32,544 nt of DNA from Acidobacteriota bacterium (GTDB lineage Bacteria; Acidobacteriota; Blastocatellia; Chloracidobacteriales; Chloracidobacteriaceae), in assembly GCA_016208495.1 (NCBI GenBank), contig JACQXX010000163.1, forward strand, positions 1-32,544. The letters run 5' to 3'. Below, piece by piece: positions 9,714 to 18,507 of this stretch. The position numbers were made by a program, and so were the translations under genes. Position 1 is the first letter of the stretch; each line of letters opens with the position of its first letter. The notes under the pieces are model-generated. The model was not told the DNA's origin, searched no databases, and worked only from the letters and a program-made list of their open reading frames with translations.

Positions 9714-10139
9714 ACAGGGTACACTTCGCTTCTTATGAAAATTGAGGATCCAACTGCCGAACGCGTTATCGGTCAAGGAAATGTGGTGCGAACCAGTGTG
9801 GGAGAGAGATGAGGAAACAGTACCTCTCAGAATAAAATTCTGATTTGTTCACTTCATAACGCGTAAAAAATGACAATTCATTCTCATGCGATGGGCTTCT
9901 TTTTGCGGATGAAGTGCCGAAAATGAAGTGGTCGTTTGAGAGAAAATCAGATTTCGGTGGTGAGGAACGGATGTCGGATACGGCCAGGGTGATCTGATAG
10001 ATTGGCGTTCAGAAAAAGTTGCACTTTTTTCGATGCCCCCTCACTGTATCGTGCGAATGTTCACCGGTTTTTCACGCGTTATCAGTGAAGGGGGTGTCTC
10101 TTCAATGTTGTTACAAAATTGCATTCTTTTCCTCATTTT
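9714..10139. promoter_or_regulatory. Divergent intergenic region with three copies of an ACGCGTTAT motif
   Basis: Separates the NHL gene (-) and the TonB receptor gene (+). It contains ACGCGTTATCGGTCAAG at 9761-9777, ACGCGTTATCAGTGAAG at 10074-10090, and a related inverted copy (ATAACGCGT) at 9856-9864. A short CAGAAT-AAA-ATTCTG hairpin lies at 9828-9842. The conserved sites and the position between two divergent genes suggest operators or a shared promoter element. No confident -35/-10 pair was recognised. Confidence 0.45.
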
Positions 10140-13100
10140 ATGCGGTTTCTTCTTTTGAAAATTGTATCCGTATCCCCAAAAGGATTTCTCTTTCAACTTA
10201 CTCTGTTCATTGGGCTTACCTGTTTCACTTTCCAAGTCTTGCATCTGGCGGGATGGACAACGGCTCTGGCTCAAACCGTTACGGGAACGGTTGTGGGCCA
10301 GGTAATTGACCCGGATCAAAAACCCCTGGCCGAGGTGGTTGTCCGCCTGACCAACCTGATCAACGGGTTTGTGTATGCCCAACGAACCACTCGGGATGGA
10401 CTGTACCGAATTGAATTGCTCCCCGCCGGGCGGTATCTGATCACGGCTGAAAAAGAAGGGTTTCAACCAGCGGCAATTGCTGAATTTGTGGTTGAGGTCA
10501 ACCGGGAAAAATTGATCAAACCGCCTCCGATTCAGCTTCTTCCAGGGACCAGCCAGCAACCCGTGACTCAAACCCAAGGCATCACCCAGGTGAATGGCAG
10601 CGACGCGGCCTTACGCTGGAGCAGTACTTCCGAATTGATCCAGGGTCTTCCGCTGGCTGGACTGCGCACCTTTGATCAACTGGCGTTGCTGTCACCTGGT
10701 GTGGCGCCACCACCAGCCACACTGGGGAGCACCGGCCCTGGAATCGGTCCTGGAACCGGCACGGCAGGTCAATTTTCAGTCAACGGTCAACGCAGCCGGA
10801 GCAATACTTTCACCATTGATGGTTCCGACAACAACGACCAGGAAATCGGCGTTCGACGGCAAGGGTACTTAATGCCGGTTCCGGTGCTGGTCGAGGGCAC
10901 CGCCGAAGTTCAGGTCACCACGCTGCTCGCCAATACTGAAGCTGGCCGAAATGCCGGCGGCCAGATTAATGTCGTGTCCATGAGTGGCGGAAATGCAGTT
11001 CATGGCGAACTTCATGCCTTTTTGACCAACGCCTCCGTTAATGCCCGCGATGCCTTTGACCTTGCTGGGCCTGGAAATCCACGGAAAAACCCGTTCACCC
11101 GGAGCCAAACCGGCGGGTCGGTTGGGGTTCCCCTCCGTCCCAATCAGCTCCAGGCTTTTTTTGCATTTGAACGCCTGGAGTTGCATCAGACCCAGGAACA
11201 TCATTTTGTGGTGCCCACCGAACTTGAACGCCAGCGCGGCCTGGTTCTGGCGAGGAACCGCAGTCAGTTGGGTCGGGATATCCTGTCGCCAACCTTTTTC
11301 CCATTGCCAAACCATCCGGGCGGTCCTTATGGCGGAAATACATTGACCCAACTGCTTCCGGCCTCAGGTGAAGGAACGCTTGTTAACGCCCGGATTGACG
11401 GACGGACACATCTGTTTGGATATTCCTCAACGGCCAATCTTCGATATGCCCTCACCGACGACAGCCGAACGCTTCCGGCGGTTGATCAGGCATTGCATGC
11501 CAGCGTCCAGGCCCGAACCCGAACCCACAATCTGGCTCTGATTTTGAATACTGAAGTTTCCCCCCACTTCGCCAATCAGTTGCGATTTTCGTTTGGACGG
11601 ACCCACCTGACTTTTGACGAACTGCCTGACAGTCCATTTGTCTTTCAATCATCTTCAACCGGCCAGGATTTGACCGGTGATGGCATTCCGGATGGACGAA
11701 GCGGCCCAATTGGACGGCTCGTTCTCTCACCGTTTAGTTCACTTGGTGTTGATCCGTACACCTTTCCCCAAACCCGAGCGACAAATACCTTTCAAGTGGC
11801 TGACACCGGCATCTGGTCCGGTGGTCGCCACACAATCAAATGTGGCGTTGACCTGCGACGGGTCCAACTCAACAGCCGTCTGGAGCGAAATTATCGTGCC
11901 CAGGTGGCTTTTACTTCCGGCTTAATCGGATTGCAGGATGGCACCCTGCGTGGTGCCAGCGGCGTTGATTTTGCCGCTTTCGGGTTGCCCTCCGACACCT
12001 CGCAATCGCTGGCCTTGACCCCAGATCCAACCCTTGGCCTGCGGTTGCTTGAACTGAACCTGTTTTATACCCATCAACTCCGGTTGACGCCCCATATCTC
12101 GCTTGAATATGGCCTCCGATATGAACGAAACACGGTGCCGACCGATGTCACGGGAAGGCTTGAGCGGTCATTGCAGGTCACACCAGGGGATTTACCTGCG
12201 TTTGACCCGCACGCCCCGTTTGTTCAGAGTTTTCTGAAAGCCCTGCAGGCTCAGCAACAGATCTTGGCGGGTCGGAAAAAGATTTTTGACGCGGATGGAA
12301 ATAACCTTGCATTCCGAATCGGTGTGGCCTGGGATCTTTCAAAACACGGACGAACGTCGCTCCGGGGTGGGTACGGCATGTTTTATGACCCACTCCTCAC
12401 AACGGTGGTCAGCCAGTCGCGCAATGCCTTTCCAAATTTTATCCCGGTCAATTTCGGTGCTTCGGTGTTGTTTCCCAACCGATTGAGCGCCAACCCGGCG
12501 TTTTTGCGGCTGGGAGATAAACTGCAACAGCCGTTGATTTTGCCGGGAACGCTCAACACGATTGGGTTGCCTTCCGCTCAATTTGTTTCGGGGATCGGAC
12601 AGGTTTTCACGGCTGGCGGTTTCTTTGTCGGGTCGGGCTTTGGCGCCGGAATCACGTTGCCGGCCAAAGATTTACAATCGCCGTTGACCCATCAGTATGC
12701 GGTTTCACTCGAACACGTCATCCACCACAACCTGGTGGCTAGCGTCGCACTGGTGGGCACTCACGGGCGCAACCTCCTGCGGGTGCGGACACCGAACGGT
12801 GGCCAGTTTTCCCCGATTGGGCTCAGGTTAGTGCCTAACGCAGACCCACTGGTGGTGCCATTGCTGAGACGGCCCAATCCGGATTTGGGACCCGTGACCA
12901 TATTTGAGAACTCCGCCGCCAGCGATTATCACGCGTTTCAAGCCTCTTTGATGCAACGGTTTCGCCAGGGTCTTCAGTTTCAGATGGCCTACACCTATGC
13001 GCATGCGCTGGATGATGTGTCAGATATTTTTGACGTGGCAGGAAGTTCGTCACTGGCACAAGATGAAACTGAACGGGGTTCGTCACTGCGAACTGAACGC

Positions 13101-13643
13101 GCAAGTGCAAATTTTGACGTGCGCCATCGGCTAACGACGGCCTGGGTATGGCCGCTTCCCTTTCGAAAATGGAAGGTCGCACAGGGGATGGAACTGTCGG
13201 GCATTGTGACACTGCAAACGGGACAGCCATTTACGGTTATCACCAGCCTGGACCCGAATCTGGATGGCAATCGAACCGACCGGCTGGCAACCACCGCTGG
13301 GATCCTGATCCAAAACCAGGGCCGAACACGGGTGTCTCTGATTCCGGGCCTGGATCCGCTGACACTGGTGGTTCCATTCAATCCGCTTTCGCCCATCAAC
13401 GGCCAGGTTGGACGCAATACCTTTCGGGCTGCGGGCGTGGCCACCCTTGATCTGGCATTGACGAAATCATTGGCACTGCCCCACCAGCACACACTCGGCC
13501 TCCGAATCGAGGCGTTTAACCTGATGAATCGAACTCATTATGGGGTGCCGGTTCGCGTACTGGAGTCACCCGCGTTTGGAAGTTCGGTCACCGCTTCCGT
13601 TCCAGCCCGGACCATACAATTCGCCCTGCGTTATTTGTTTTGA
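10140..13643 (+). CDS. TonB-dependent receptor-like outer membrane protein (Oar-like)
   Basis: 1167 aa from the ATG at 10140; a TTG at 10119 is an alternative, and neither has a Shine-Dalgarno site. The signal peptide probably ends near WTTALA-Q (residue 44). A carboxypeptidase-regulatory-like domain follows at about 46-125 (GTVVGQVIDPDQKPLAEVVVRL). A plug-like region at about 150-290 contains QFSVNGQRSRSNTFTIDGSDNND and INVVSMSGGNAVHGELHAF. The rest is a long beta-barrel region with many alternating strands (for example HISLEYGLRYERN, LRGGYGMFYDP) ending in ...TIQFALRYLF; a terminal Phe is typical of outer membrane barrels. This domain order is typical of the many receptors of acidobacteria. 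The substrate cannot be inferred. Its stop overlaps the stop of the convergent PEGA gene by 13 bases. Confidence 0.88.
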   Translation: MRFLLLKIVSVSPKGFLFQLTLFIGLTCFTFQVLHLAGWTTALAQTVTGTVVGQVIDPDQKPLAEVVVRLTNLINGFVYAQRTTRDGLYRIELLPAGRYLITAEKEGFQPAAIAEFVVEVNREKLIKPPPIQLLPGTSQQPVTQTQGITQVNGSDAALRWSSTSELIQGLPLAGLRTFDQLALLSPGVAPPPATLGSTGPGIGPGTGTAGQFSVNGQRSRSNTFTIDGSDNNDQEIGVRRQGYLMPVPVLVEGTAEVQVTTLLANTEAGRNAGGQINVVSMSGGNAVHGELHAFLTNASVNARDAFDLAGPGNPRKNPFTRSQTGGSVGVPLRPNQLQAFFAFERLELHQTQEHHFVVPTELERQRGLVLARNRSQLGRDILSPTFFPLPNHPGGPYGGNTLTQLLPASGEGTLVNARIDGRTHLFGYSSTANLRYALTDDSRTLPAVDQALHASVQARTRTHNLALILNTEVSPHFANQLRFSFGRTHLTFDELPDSPFVFQSSSTGQDLTGDGIPDGRSGPIGRLVLSPFSSLGVDPYTFPQTRATNTFQVADTGIWSGGRHTIKCGVDLRRVQLNSRLERNYRAQVAFTSGLIGLQDGTLRGASGVDFAAFGLPSDTSQSLALTPDPTLGLRLLELNLFYTHQLRLTPHISLEYGLRYERNTVPTDVTGRLERSLQVTPGDLPAFDPHAPFVQSFLKALQAQQQILAGRKKIFDADGNNLAFRIGVAWDLSKHGRTSLRGGYGMFYDPLLTTVVSQSRNAFPNFIPVNFGASVLFPNRLSANPAFLRLGDKLQQPLILPGTLNTIGLPSAQFVSGIGQVFTAGGFFVGSGFGAGITLPAKDLQSPLTHQYAVSLEHVIHHNLVASVALVGTHGRNLLRVRTPNGGQFSPIGLRLVPNADPLVVPLLRRPNPDLGPVTIFENSAASDYHAFQASLMQRFRQGLQFQMAYTYAHALDDVSDIFDVAGSSSLAQDETERGSSLRTERASANFDVRHRLTTAWVWPLPFRKWKVAQGMELSGIVTLQTGQPFTVITSLDPNLDGNRTDRLATTAGILIQNQGRTRVSLIPGLDPLTLVVPFNPLSPINGQVGRNTFRAAGVATLDLALTKSLALPHQHTLGLRIEAFNLMNRTHYGVPVRVLESPAFGSSVTASVPARTIQFALRYLF

Positions 13644-15082
13644 ATCGGCCTGACGGTAAAGCCATTGATCAGAAAGGCTTCGCCGTTGGGCGTGGCAAAC
13701 CCGATATTGCCACAGGGAAACAAATTCAGCCCGTCCTCAAAAAACCCGATGGAACTCTCTTCGCCGGTTTGCGCCGAGGTAATCCAGTGCTGGACTCGAT
13801 TCCCCTGGATGCGAAGGCGAACCCGGTAATCTTCACCAACTTTCAACGCCGGTATAATCGGCTGGGCTGGAATCAAAGCGTCGTTGAGATCAAGCTTTCC
13901 ATTGCGGCACAAAAACGTCTGGAGTTTGTTTGGAGCGCGTCCATCAGGACCGTTCACACAAAACAGATAGTAGTTGTTCTCGTTTTGAATCCGGACTGCC
14001 CAGGCAGCCCCCTTCCCGCTTACCAGTCGAAGCCCAAACACCACATCAGAATCACAGAACCGTTTGTTGCGGGGTGTCCCAAAGGTATTTTCCCCCTGAA
14101 CCCGCACCAGTTCCGGCCCTGCCGTCCATTCTTTCGGGGCATTCCAGTATTTTAATCCTTCCTGAAACGAATCCGAAAATTCAACCGTGGTGGGCAACAG
14201 GGTTAGTGGGGACTCCAGCGAAGATTGTTCGCCGGGAGATAGAGTAAGCGTCGTCTGAAAAGGTTCGTACCCATCCTGCTCAAGATGGATGTGAGCCGGG
14301 ATATCTGGGGGAACCATCGTCTTGACCCAACCCGTGGTGGGAATGACTCCAATATTCGAGCCATTGACATACACCCGCGTGCCAGGGAGCGATTTGACCA
14401 GCAGCATTGCCGGTTCAGAACGAAGCGCAACCATCACCACGGTTGGCTGGTCAACCTCAATGGTCACCGGAGTTGTAAACACGGTTTTTCCAGGCTGGGT
14501 AACCTGCACCTGATGCTCACCGGGTGCGACTTTGAGACGGAATGCCCGGTCGGCATGCCGAATCAAGGCTGAAGTTGCAATGGGCTGGTTATCAATCTGA
14601 ATCTGGGCCTCACTGGTAGCATCCTGAAAATTGAGTTGCAACCACCCAAATCTGGCTTTCAAGCTGGCTCTGACGGGTCGGGTTTCACCACCGGTGATGA
14701 TAATTTCCTGCCGCCAGGGTTCATATTCAGCCTTTGTGACTTCAATCTGGTGTTTGCCGGCGGGGAGCACAACCGGTTTTTTGAGTGAGCCATCAGCCGT
14801 TGTTTTCCCAACCGCACGGCCATCAATCAGTACGGCTGCCCCCGGTGGGTTTGACACAATCATCACTTTGCCTGACGTGGCGGCTTTGCGGGGTTCCACG
14901 CCAACCACTTTGCCTGATTTCAACTGCACGCGGGGGCGTTCTTTCTGTCCAGACACAGGCATACGCAGTACCAGAAGCCAGACGGCCAGCAGGCACACAA
15001 AGCATTTCGGAAGTACTTTTTGGAAGAATTGAGCTAGGTGAGACCTGATCCCACTGGTCACCTGTGGTGGTTGCTTGTTCAT
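13631..15082 (-). CDS. Exported PEGA-domain protein with C-terminal concanavalin-like domain
   Basis: 483 aa. A signal peptide covers about residues 20-45 (VLPKCFVCLLAVWLLVLRMPVSG). At least two PEGA-like repeats follow: KVMIVSNPPGAAVLIDGRAVG...LPAGKHQIEVTKAEYEPW at about 72-135, and AMLLVKSLPGTRVYVNGSNIG...HIHLEQDGYEPFQ at about 225-285. A PEGA-like segment lies between them (APGEHQVQVTQPG). The C-terminal 180 residues, with FSDSFQEGLKYWN...AWAVRIQNENNYYLFCVNG...FLINGFTV, resemble the LamG/DUF1080-like beta-sandwich fold. PEGA domains are common in surface proteins. It lies 111 bases downstream of the kinase gene on the same strand, so co-transcription with the kinase is plausible. No Shine-Dalgarno site precedes the ATG. 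Confidence 0.82.
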   Translation of the reverse strand: MNKQPPQVTSGIRSHLAQFFQKVLPKCFVCLLAVWLLVLRMPVSGQKERPRVQLKSGKVVGVEPRKAATSGKVMIVSNPPGAAVLIDGRAVGKTTADGSLKKPVVLPAGKHQIEVTKAEYEPWRQEIIITGGETRPVRASLKARFGWLQLNFQDATSEAQIQIDNQPIATSALIRHADRAFRLKVAPGEHQVQVTQPGKTVFTTPVTIEVDQPTVVMVALRSEPAMLLVKSLPGTRVYVNGSNIGVIPTTGWVKTMVPPDIPAHIHLEQDGYEPFQTTLTLSPGEQSSLESPLTLLPTTVEFSDSFQEGLKYWNAPKEWTAGPELVRVQGENTFGTPRNKRFCDSDVVFGLRLVSGKGAAWAVRIQNENNYYLFCVNGPDGRAPNKLQTFLCRNGKLDLNDALIPAQPIIPALKVGEDYRVRLRIQGNRVQHWITSAQTGEESSIGFFEDGLNLFPCGNIGFATPNGEAFLINGFTVRPIQNK

Positions 15083-15133
15083 TTTGGATCAACTGGTTTT
15101 AGCACCTTACCGAAAATTCAGGACGTTTTGAAC

Positions 15134-15159
15134 CACGAAATACACGAAATACACGAAAA
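15134..15159. repeat. Short tandem repeat, period 9
   Basis: CACGAAATA occurs twice, followed by a partial third unit CACGAAA. It sits in the 111-base gap between the kinase stop and the PEGA gene start. Similar CACGAA-type nonamers are seen between genes in other bacteria; no function is claimed. Confidence 0.75.
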
Positions 15160-15193
15160 AAATCAAGCTCCCTGTATCGGGTTGCCAGACTGC

Positions 15194-17278
15194 TCATTTG
15201 GCGCTGACCGCCAGCCGGAATCCAAGATCCTCCTGCCGGGTTGTCGGCATGGTCCACGAACGAAGCGAATTCCGCGCGCCATTGGCCGGCGTCAGATAGC
15301 TGCCGCCGCGATACACTTTGCACTGACTATCTTTTGACTTAGGGCGGTATGGACTGCCTGGGTACGGAACAAAATCAGAACTGGTCCATTCACTGACATT
15401 TCCCGCCATCGCATACAGGCCAAAAGCACTGCAATCCGTCGTGTTATTTGGCGGCTGTAAAATTGATAACAGCGGAGGATAGGTGTTTGGGGCCGGATTG
15501 GTGTTGGCCCACTGTGATTGCCAGCGGTCACCCCAGGTAAAAATGGTACCTTTGGGACCGCGGGCCGCATGTTCCCACTCGGCTTCGGTTGGAAGTCGAA
15601 ATGGAATTCCGTCACGGGTTGAGCGCCAGGAACAATAGGCAGTTGCATCCAGCCAGCTCACATTGGTAACGGGCAGGTCTTCGCTTTCTGGAGGAAACGT
15701 TCCTTTTGGCCAGTGTGGCGGAGGCGGATGACCGGTCAGGGTTATAAATTCCTGATACTCCTGATTGGTCACCTCAAACTTGCAGAGGTAAAAGGGGGAT
15801 AGTTCAACTCGATGGGCGGGCAATTCATCAGGTTCAATCCGACAGCCTGGAAGCTTCTGACAATCACCAGGGTTTGCTCCAATCGAGACTTCCCCACCTG
15901 AAATAAAAACAAACCGGTCACCCAGGTCTTTTTTCAGAGTTGGAACGGGTTGAGCCACGGGAAGATGTCGAACCACCGCCGGGGCTACGTTGGATAGCAA
16001 ACCCGGTTTCCAGGTTTGAACGCCAATTCCCAAAGCCACAAGGATCCCCCCGGCCAGTCCAGCATACATCCATTTCTGGAGAGGGCGTGGTTGGCGAAAT
16101 GCAGCCTGCAAAGGAAGCGTCACCCGCCCGGAATCAGTCAAATTTGGGTGTGTTTCAACCATCGGGTGCGGTGTGGTATCCAGCAAATTGTGCCCCTGGG
16201 CCGCAGCTTGAAACGTAGCCACCAGAGTGTGGGCAACAGCGATCCGTTTCTGAGGTGATTTGGAAAGCAGTGCCTGGATGAGCGTGGCGACCGTGGCTGG
16301 AATTGTCGGAACGAGGTGGCGAACATCCGGCGGCTGCAGGTTAACGTGGCGATACATCACCGTCAGTGGTTTTTCAGATTCAAATGGCCGGGTACCAGTG
16401 AGCATCTCAAACAAAATCACGCCGAGCGAATACAGGTCAGAAGCTTCGTCCAGTTTATCTCCGGTGCACTGTTCCGGGGACATATAGGCCGGAGTCCCGC
16501 AAATTGAGCCTGGATCGGTCATGGTTTCAGCAAACGAGGCAGGTTTGGCAATTCCGAAATCGAGGATTTTGACAACCTCCTGGTCACCCTGGCGATGAAA
16601 GAAAATGTTGTCAGGCTTTAAATCGCGGTGAATCACACCATGCTGATGGACAATCTGGAGTGCGGCATAGACCTGATCAATCCACATCGCAATCTGGGCG
16701 ACGGAAAACCGTTTGTGCCGGTTCAGCCGTTGCCTGAGCGACTCTCCATTGAGGTATTCCATCACCAGATAACAGCGGTTTTCTTCCACGCCGACGTCAA
16801 ATACCCGCACCACATTGGGATGCTCAATGAGGGCGGTAATCCGGGCTTCCCGCTGAAATCGCTCAATCGCATCACGGCTTTGGATCAAGTGGGGCTTTAA
16901 CACCTTAATGGCAAACAACGTCTCAAGCGTGAGGTGCCGGGCCAGATACACGGTCCCCATGCCTCCCTGACCAAGAACCCGAAGAATCACATATTTTCCG
17001 AGAAATGTGTCGTTTGGGGCAAAGCTGGCCGAGGGTTCGGGGTATAACGTCGGCAGATGATCGGCTGGCAACAGAGTTGAAGGTGGAAGATTGACCAGCG
17101 CAAACGACTCAAGAAACTGATCCAGTTTTGAATCCAACGTCAGGAATTGCTTCACTTCGGTCAAAAGTGATGGATCCTGCGCACAGACCCGTTGGAGAAA
17201 CGAATTCCGCTGGGCTGGCTCATAATCCAAAGCCTGTTCGATAATGCCTTTAATGACCTGCCAATGTTCGGGAGTCAA
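15194..17278 (-). CDS. Transmembrane Ser/Thr kinase fused to an FGE-sulfatase-like domain
   Basis: 694 aa. I set the start at the TTG at 17278 because a perfect AGGAGG lies 7 bases upstream and because the protein then begins LTPEHWQVIK, the usual N-terminus of acidobacterial kinases. A GTG at 17308 is the alternative. The kinase domain (about 95-360) is complete: glycine loop GQGGMGTV (103-110), Lys125 in AIK, HRDLKPDN with Asp219, DFG with Asp240, and GTPAYMSPE at 261-269. One membrane helix (about 404-423) follows. The periplasmic part (455-692) is a formylglycine-generating-enzyme/SUMF1-like domain: GEVSIGANPGD, EVTNQEYQEF, NVSWLDATAYCSW, RLPTEAEWEHAARG, AGNVSEW, RGGSY and LGFRLAV. Cytoplasmic kinase signalling coupled to an external domain is likely. 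It is divergent from an ECF sigma gene, a plausible functional partner. Confidence 0.92.
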   Translation of the reverse strand: MTPEHWQVIKGIIEQALDYEPAQRNSFLQRVCAQDPSLLTEVKQFLTLDSKLDQFLESFALVNLPPSTLLPADHLPTLYPEPSASFAPNDTFLGKYVILRVLGQGGMGTVYLARHLTLETLFAIKVLKPHLIQSRDAIERFQREARITALIEHPNVVRVFDVGVEENRCYLVMEYLNGESLRQRLNRHKRFSVAQIAMWIDQVYAALQIVHQHGVIHRDLKPDNIFFHRQGDQEVVKILDFGIAKPASFAETMTDPGSICGTPAYMSPEQCTGDKLDEASDLYSLGVILFEMLTGTRPFESEKPLTVMYRHVNLQPPDVRHLVPTIPATVATLIQALLSKSPQKRIAVAHTLVATFQAAAQGHNLLDTTPHPMVETHPNLTDSGRVTLPLQAAFRQPRPLQKWMYAGLAGGILVALGIGVQTWKPGLLSNVAPAVVRHLPVAQPVPTLKKDLGDRFVFISGGEVSIGANPGDCQKLPGCRIEPDELPAHRVELSPFYLCKFEVTNQEYQEFITLTGHPPPPHWPKGTFPPESEDLPVTNVSWLDATAYCSWRSTRDGIPFRLPTEAEWEHAARGPKGTIFTWGDRWQSQWANTNPAPNTYPPLLSILQPPNNTTDCSAFGLYAMAGNVSEWTSSDFVPYPGSPYRPKSKDSQCKVYRGGSYLTPANGARNSLRSWTMPTTRQEDLGFRLAVSAK

Positions 17279-17736
17279 AACCTGGCCTCCTGAAGTCAAA
17301 ATTGACACCGAATCAGAAGGAGTTGGACTTCTTCCAGATTGAGTCAGATGCTTTTGAAGAGAGTAAAAACTTGAAGTTGAAGTCGTCCTGGATTGGAGAC
17401 AACATTCAGGTGTGAATGCTCAAGGGCTACGAGCCGCAAAGCAGTTTTGGCTTTCTCAAATCTCACTTTGTTTTATTTTCTGGCCTTAAAACCAGTAACG
17501 TGAATACGTTATTCTCAGAAATAAAAAACCTGATCCTGGCTGAAAGTATCCTGTACCCAGGAAGAAACTTCAGCCTTGCCTTCACTTTCACAATCCACTA
17601 TTTTTCAGCGTTTCGGGCTCAACCATTCACTTTCAACACTCCCACGCTGAGTGAATTCCAGTGATTGATCCAGGATCAAGAATCCGAATTTTCCAGCAAC
17701 AGCCTGATTTTTTGAACCTGACCGAATATAACTCAA
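17279..17736. other. Divergent intergenic region, no gene recognised
   Basis: 458 bases between the kinase (-) and ECF sigma factor (+). It holds an 82-codon open frame (17416-17664) whose composition does not look like a protein, an inverted pair GATCCTGG / CCAGGATC about 130 bases apart, and AT-rich DNA near the sigma start. No Shine-Dalgarno site precedes the ATG at 17737. Promoters for both genes must be here but I cannot place them. Confidence 0.5.
17286..17291 (-). promoter_or_regulatory. Shine-Dalgarno site AGGAGG deciding a TTG start
   Basis: AGGAGG on the minus strand is followed by CCAGGTT and then TTG (17278-17276). The spacing of 7 is ideal. This site would be internal to the ORF if the upstream GTG were the start, so it favours the TTG. 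Confidence 0.75.
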
Positions 17737-18348
17737 ATGACCCACACCACTGACCCCAAGGAAATTACAGAATTACTGCTCAAAGCAACCAAAGGCAATC
17801 GCGAAGCGGCTGATCAATTGATTGATGCCGTGTATGACGAACTCCGTCAACGTGCCAGATACTATCTGAATCGTGAATTTCATCCAGACCATACCCTGCA
17901 GCCAACGGCACTTGTCCACGAAGCCTATCTCCGGCTGATCAAACAAGATCAGGTTGTCTGGCAAAACCGAACCCATTTTTTTGCCATGGCGTCTGAGATG
18001 ATGCGACGCATTCTGGTTGATTATGCCCGCACCCAGCAGGCGGAAAAACGCGGAGGCGACGCCATCCGGCTCACACTGGATGCCGCTATGGATCTGGCAG
18101 TCCCCCAGCCTGACATCAACCTGATCTTGCTCGATGATGCCCTCAACGAACTGAGCGAGCTTGATCCACGCCAAACCAAACTGGTCGAACTTCGCTATTT
18201 TGGCGGCCTCTCGGTCGAAGAAACGGCTGAAGTCATGCAGCTTTCAGTCGCCACAGTGATGCGCGAATGGAAAATCACCAAAATGTGGTTGTATCGAAAG
18301 CTTGGGGCTGAAAAAACCAGGGCTGAAGACTCGCAAGCTCGGGGCTGA
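17737..18348 (+). CDS. ECF-type RNA polymerase sigma factor (TIGR02999-like)
   Basis: 203 aa. Region 2 spans about residues 20-95 (AADQLIDAVYDELRQRARYYLNRE, LVHEAYLRLI, FFAMASEMMRRILVDYAR). Region 4 spans about 130-192 (LSELDPRQTKLVELRYFGGLSVEETAEVMQLSVATVMREWKITKMWLYRKL). The 'HTLQPTALVHEAYLRL' and 'ASEMMRRILVDYARTQQAEKRGG' blocks are typical of the planctomycete/acidobacterial ECF family that is often encoded beside Ser/Thr kinases, as here. The family usually ends soon after WLYREL; the last eleven residues (KTRAEDSQARG) and the TGA stop are encoded by the GGGCTGAA repeat, so the C-terminus has been overwritten or extended by repeat DNA. Confidence 0.92.
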   Translation: MTHTTDPKEITELLLKATKGNREAADQLIDAVYDELRQRARYYLNREFHPDHTLQPTALVHEAYLRLIKQDQVVWQNRTHFFAMASEMMRRILVDYARTQQAEKRGGDAIRLTLDAAMDLAVPQPDINLILLDDALNELSELDPRQTKLVELRYFGGLSVEETAEVMQLSVATVMREWKITKMWLYRKLGAEKTRAEDSQARG

Positions 18349-18507
18349 AAAAAACCAGGGCTGAAGACTTCGGGCTTGGGGCTGAAGAAAATGGGTTTAA
18401 TACCCTGAGCCTGCTTTCTTCAGCCCGTCGTCTTCAGCCCCGAGTTTGCGAGTCTTCAGCCCGTTTTCTTCAGCCCGTTTTCTTCAGCCCGTTTTCTTCA
18501 GCCCAAG
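18302..18507. repeat. Inverted cluster of GGGCTGAA / TTCAGCCC repeats between convergent genes
   Basis: The left half has five GGGCTGAA units; the right half has six TTCAGCCC units, the last four joined by CGTTTTC-type spacers with a period of 14. The longest matching arms, 18320-18349 and 18433-18462, pair over 30 bases with one mismatch (AGCTC against AACTC). The cluster covers the gap between the sigma factor and the small convergent gene and contains both of their stop codons. It could act as a two-way terminator by folding, although no clean T-run is present. Confidence 0.85.

Noticed and set aside
10105-10158. An 18-codon hydrophobic ORF with a good AGGGGG site overlapping the TonB receptor start
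   Set aside because: It could be a leader peptide or a sign of an indel, but the receptor frame already has a full signal peptide, and nothing else supports the short ORF.
17416-17664. 82-codon open frame between kinase and sigma factor
   Set aside because: No ribosome site, no recognisable protein pattern and repetitive Phe/Ser content; it looks like non-coding AT-rich DNA.
17533-17676. GATCCTGG / CCAGGATC inverted pair before the sigma gene
   Set aside because: Only eight bases with a wide gap; it can occur by chance.
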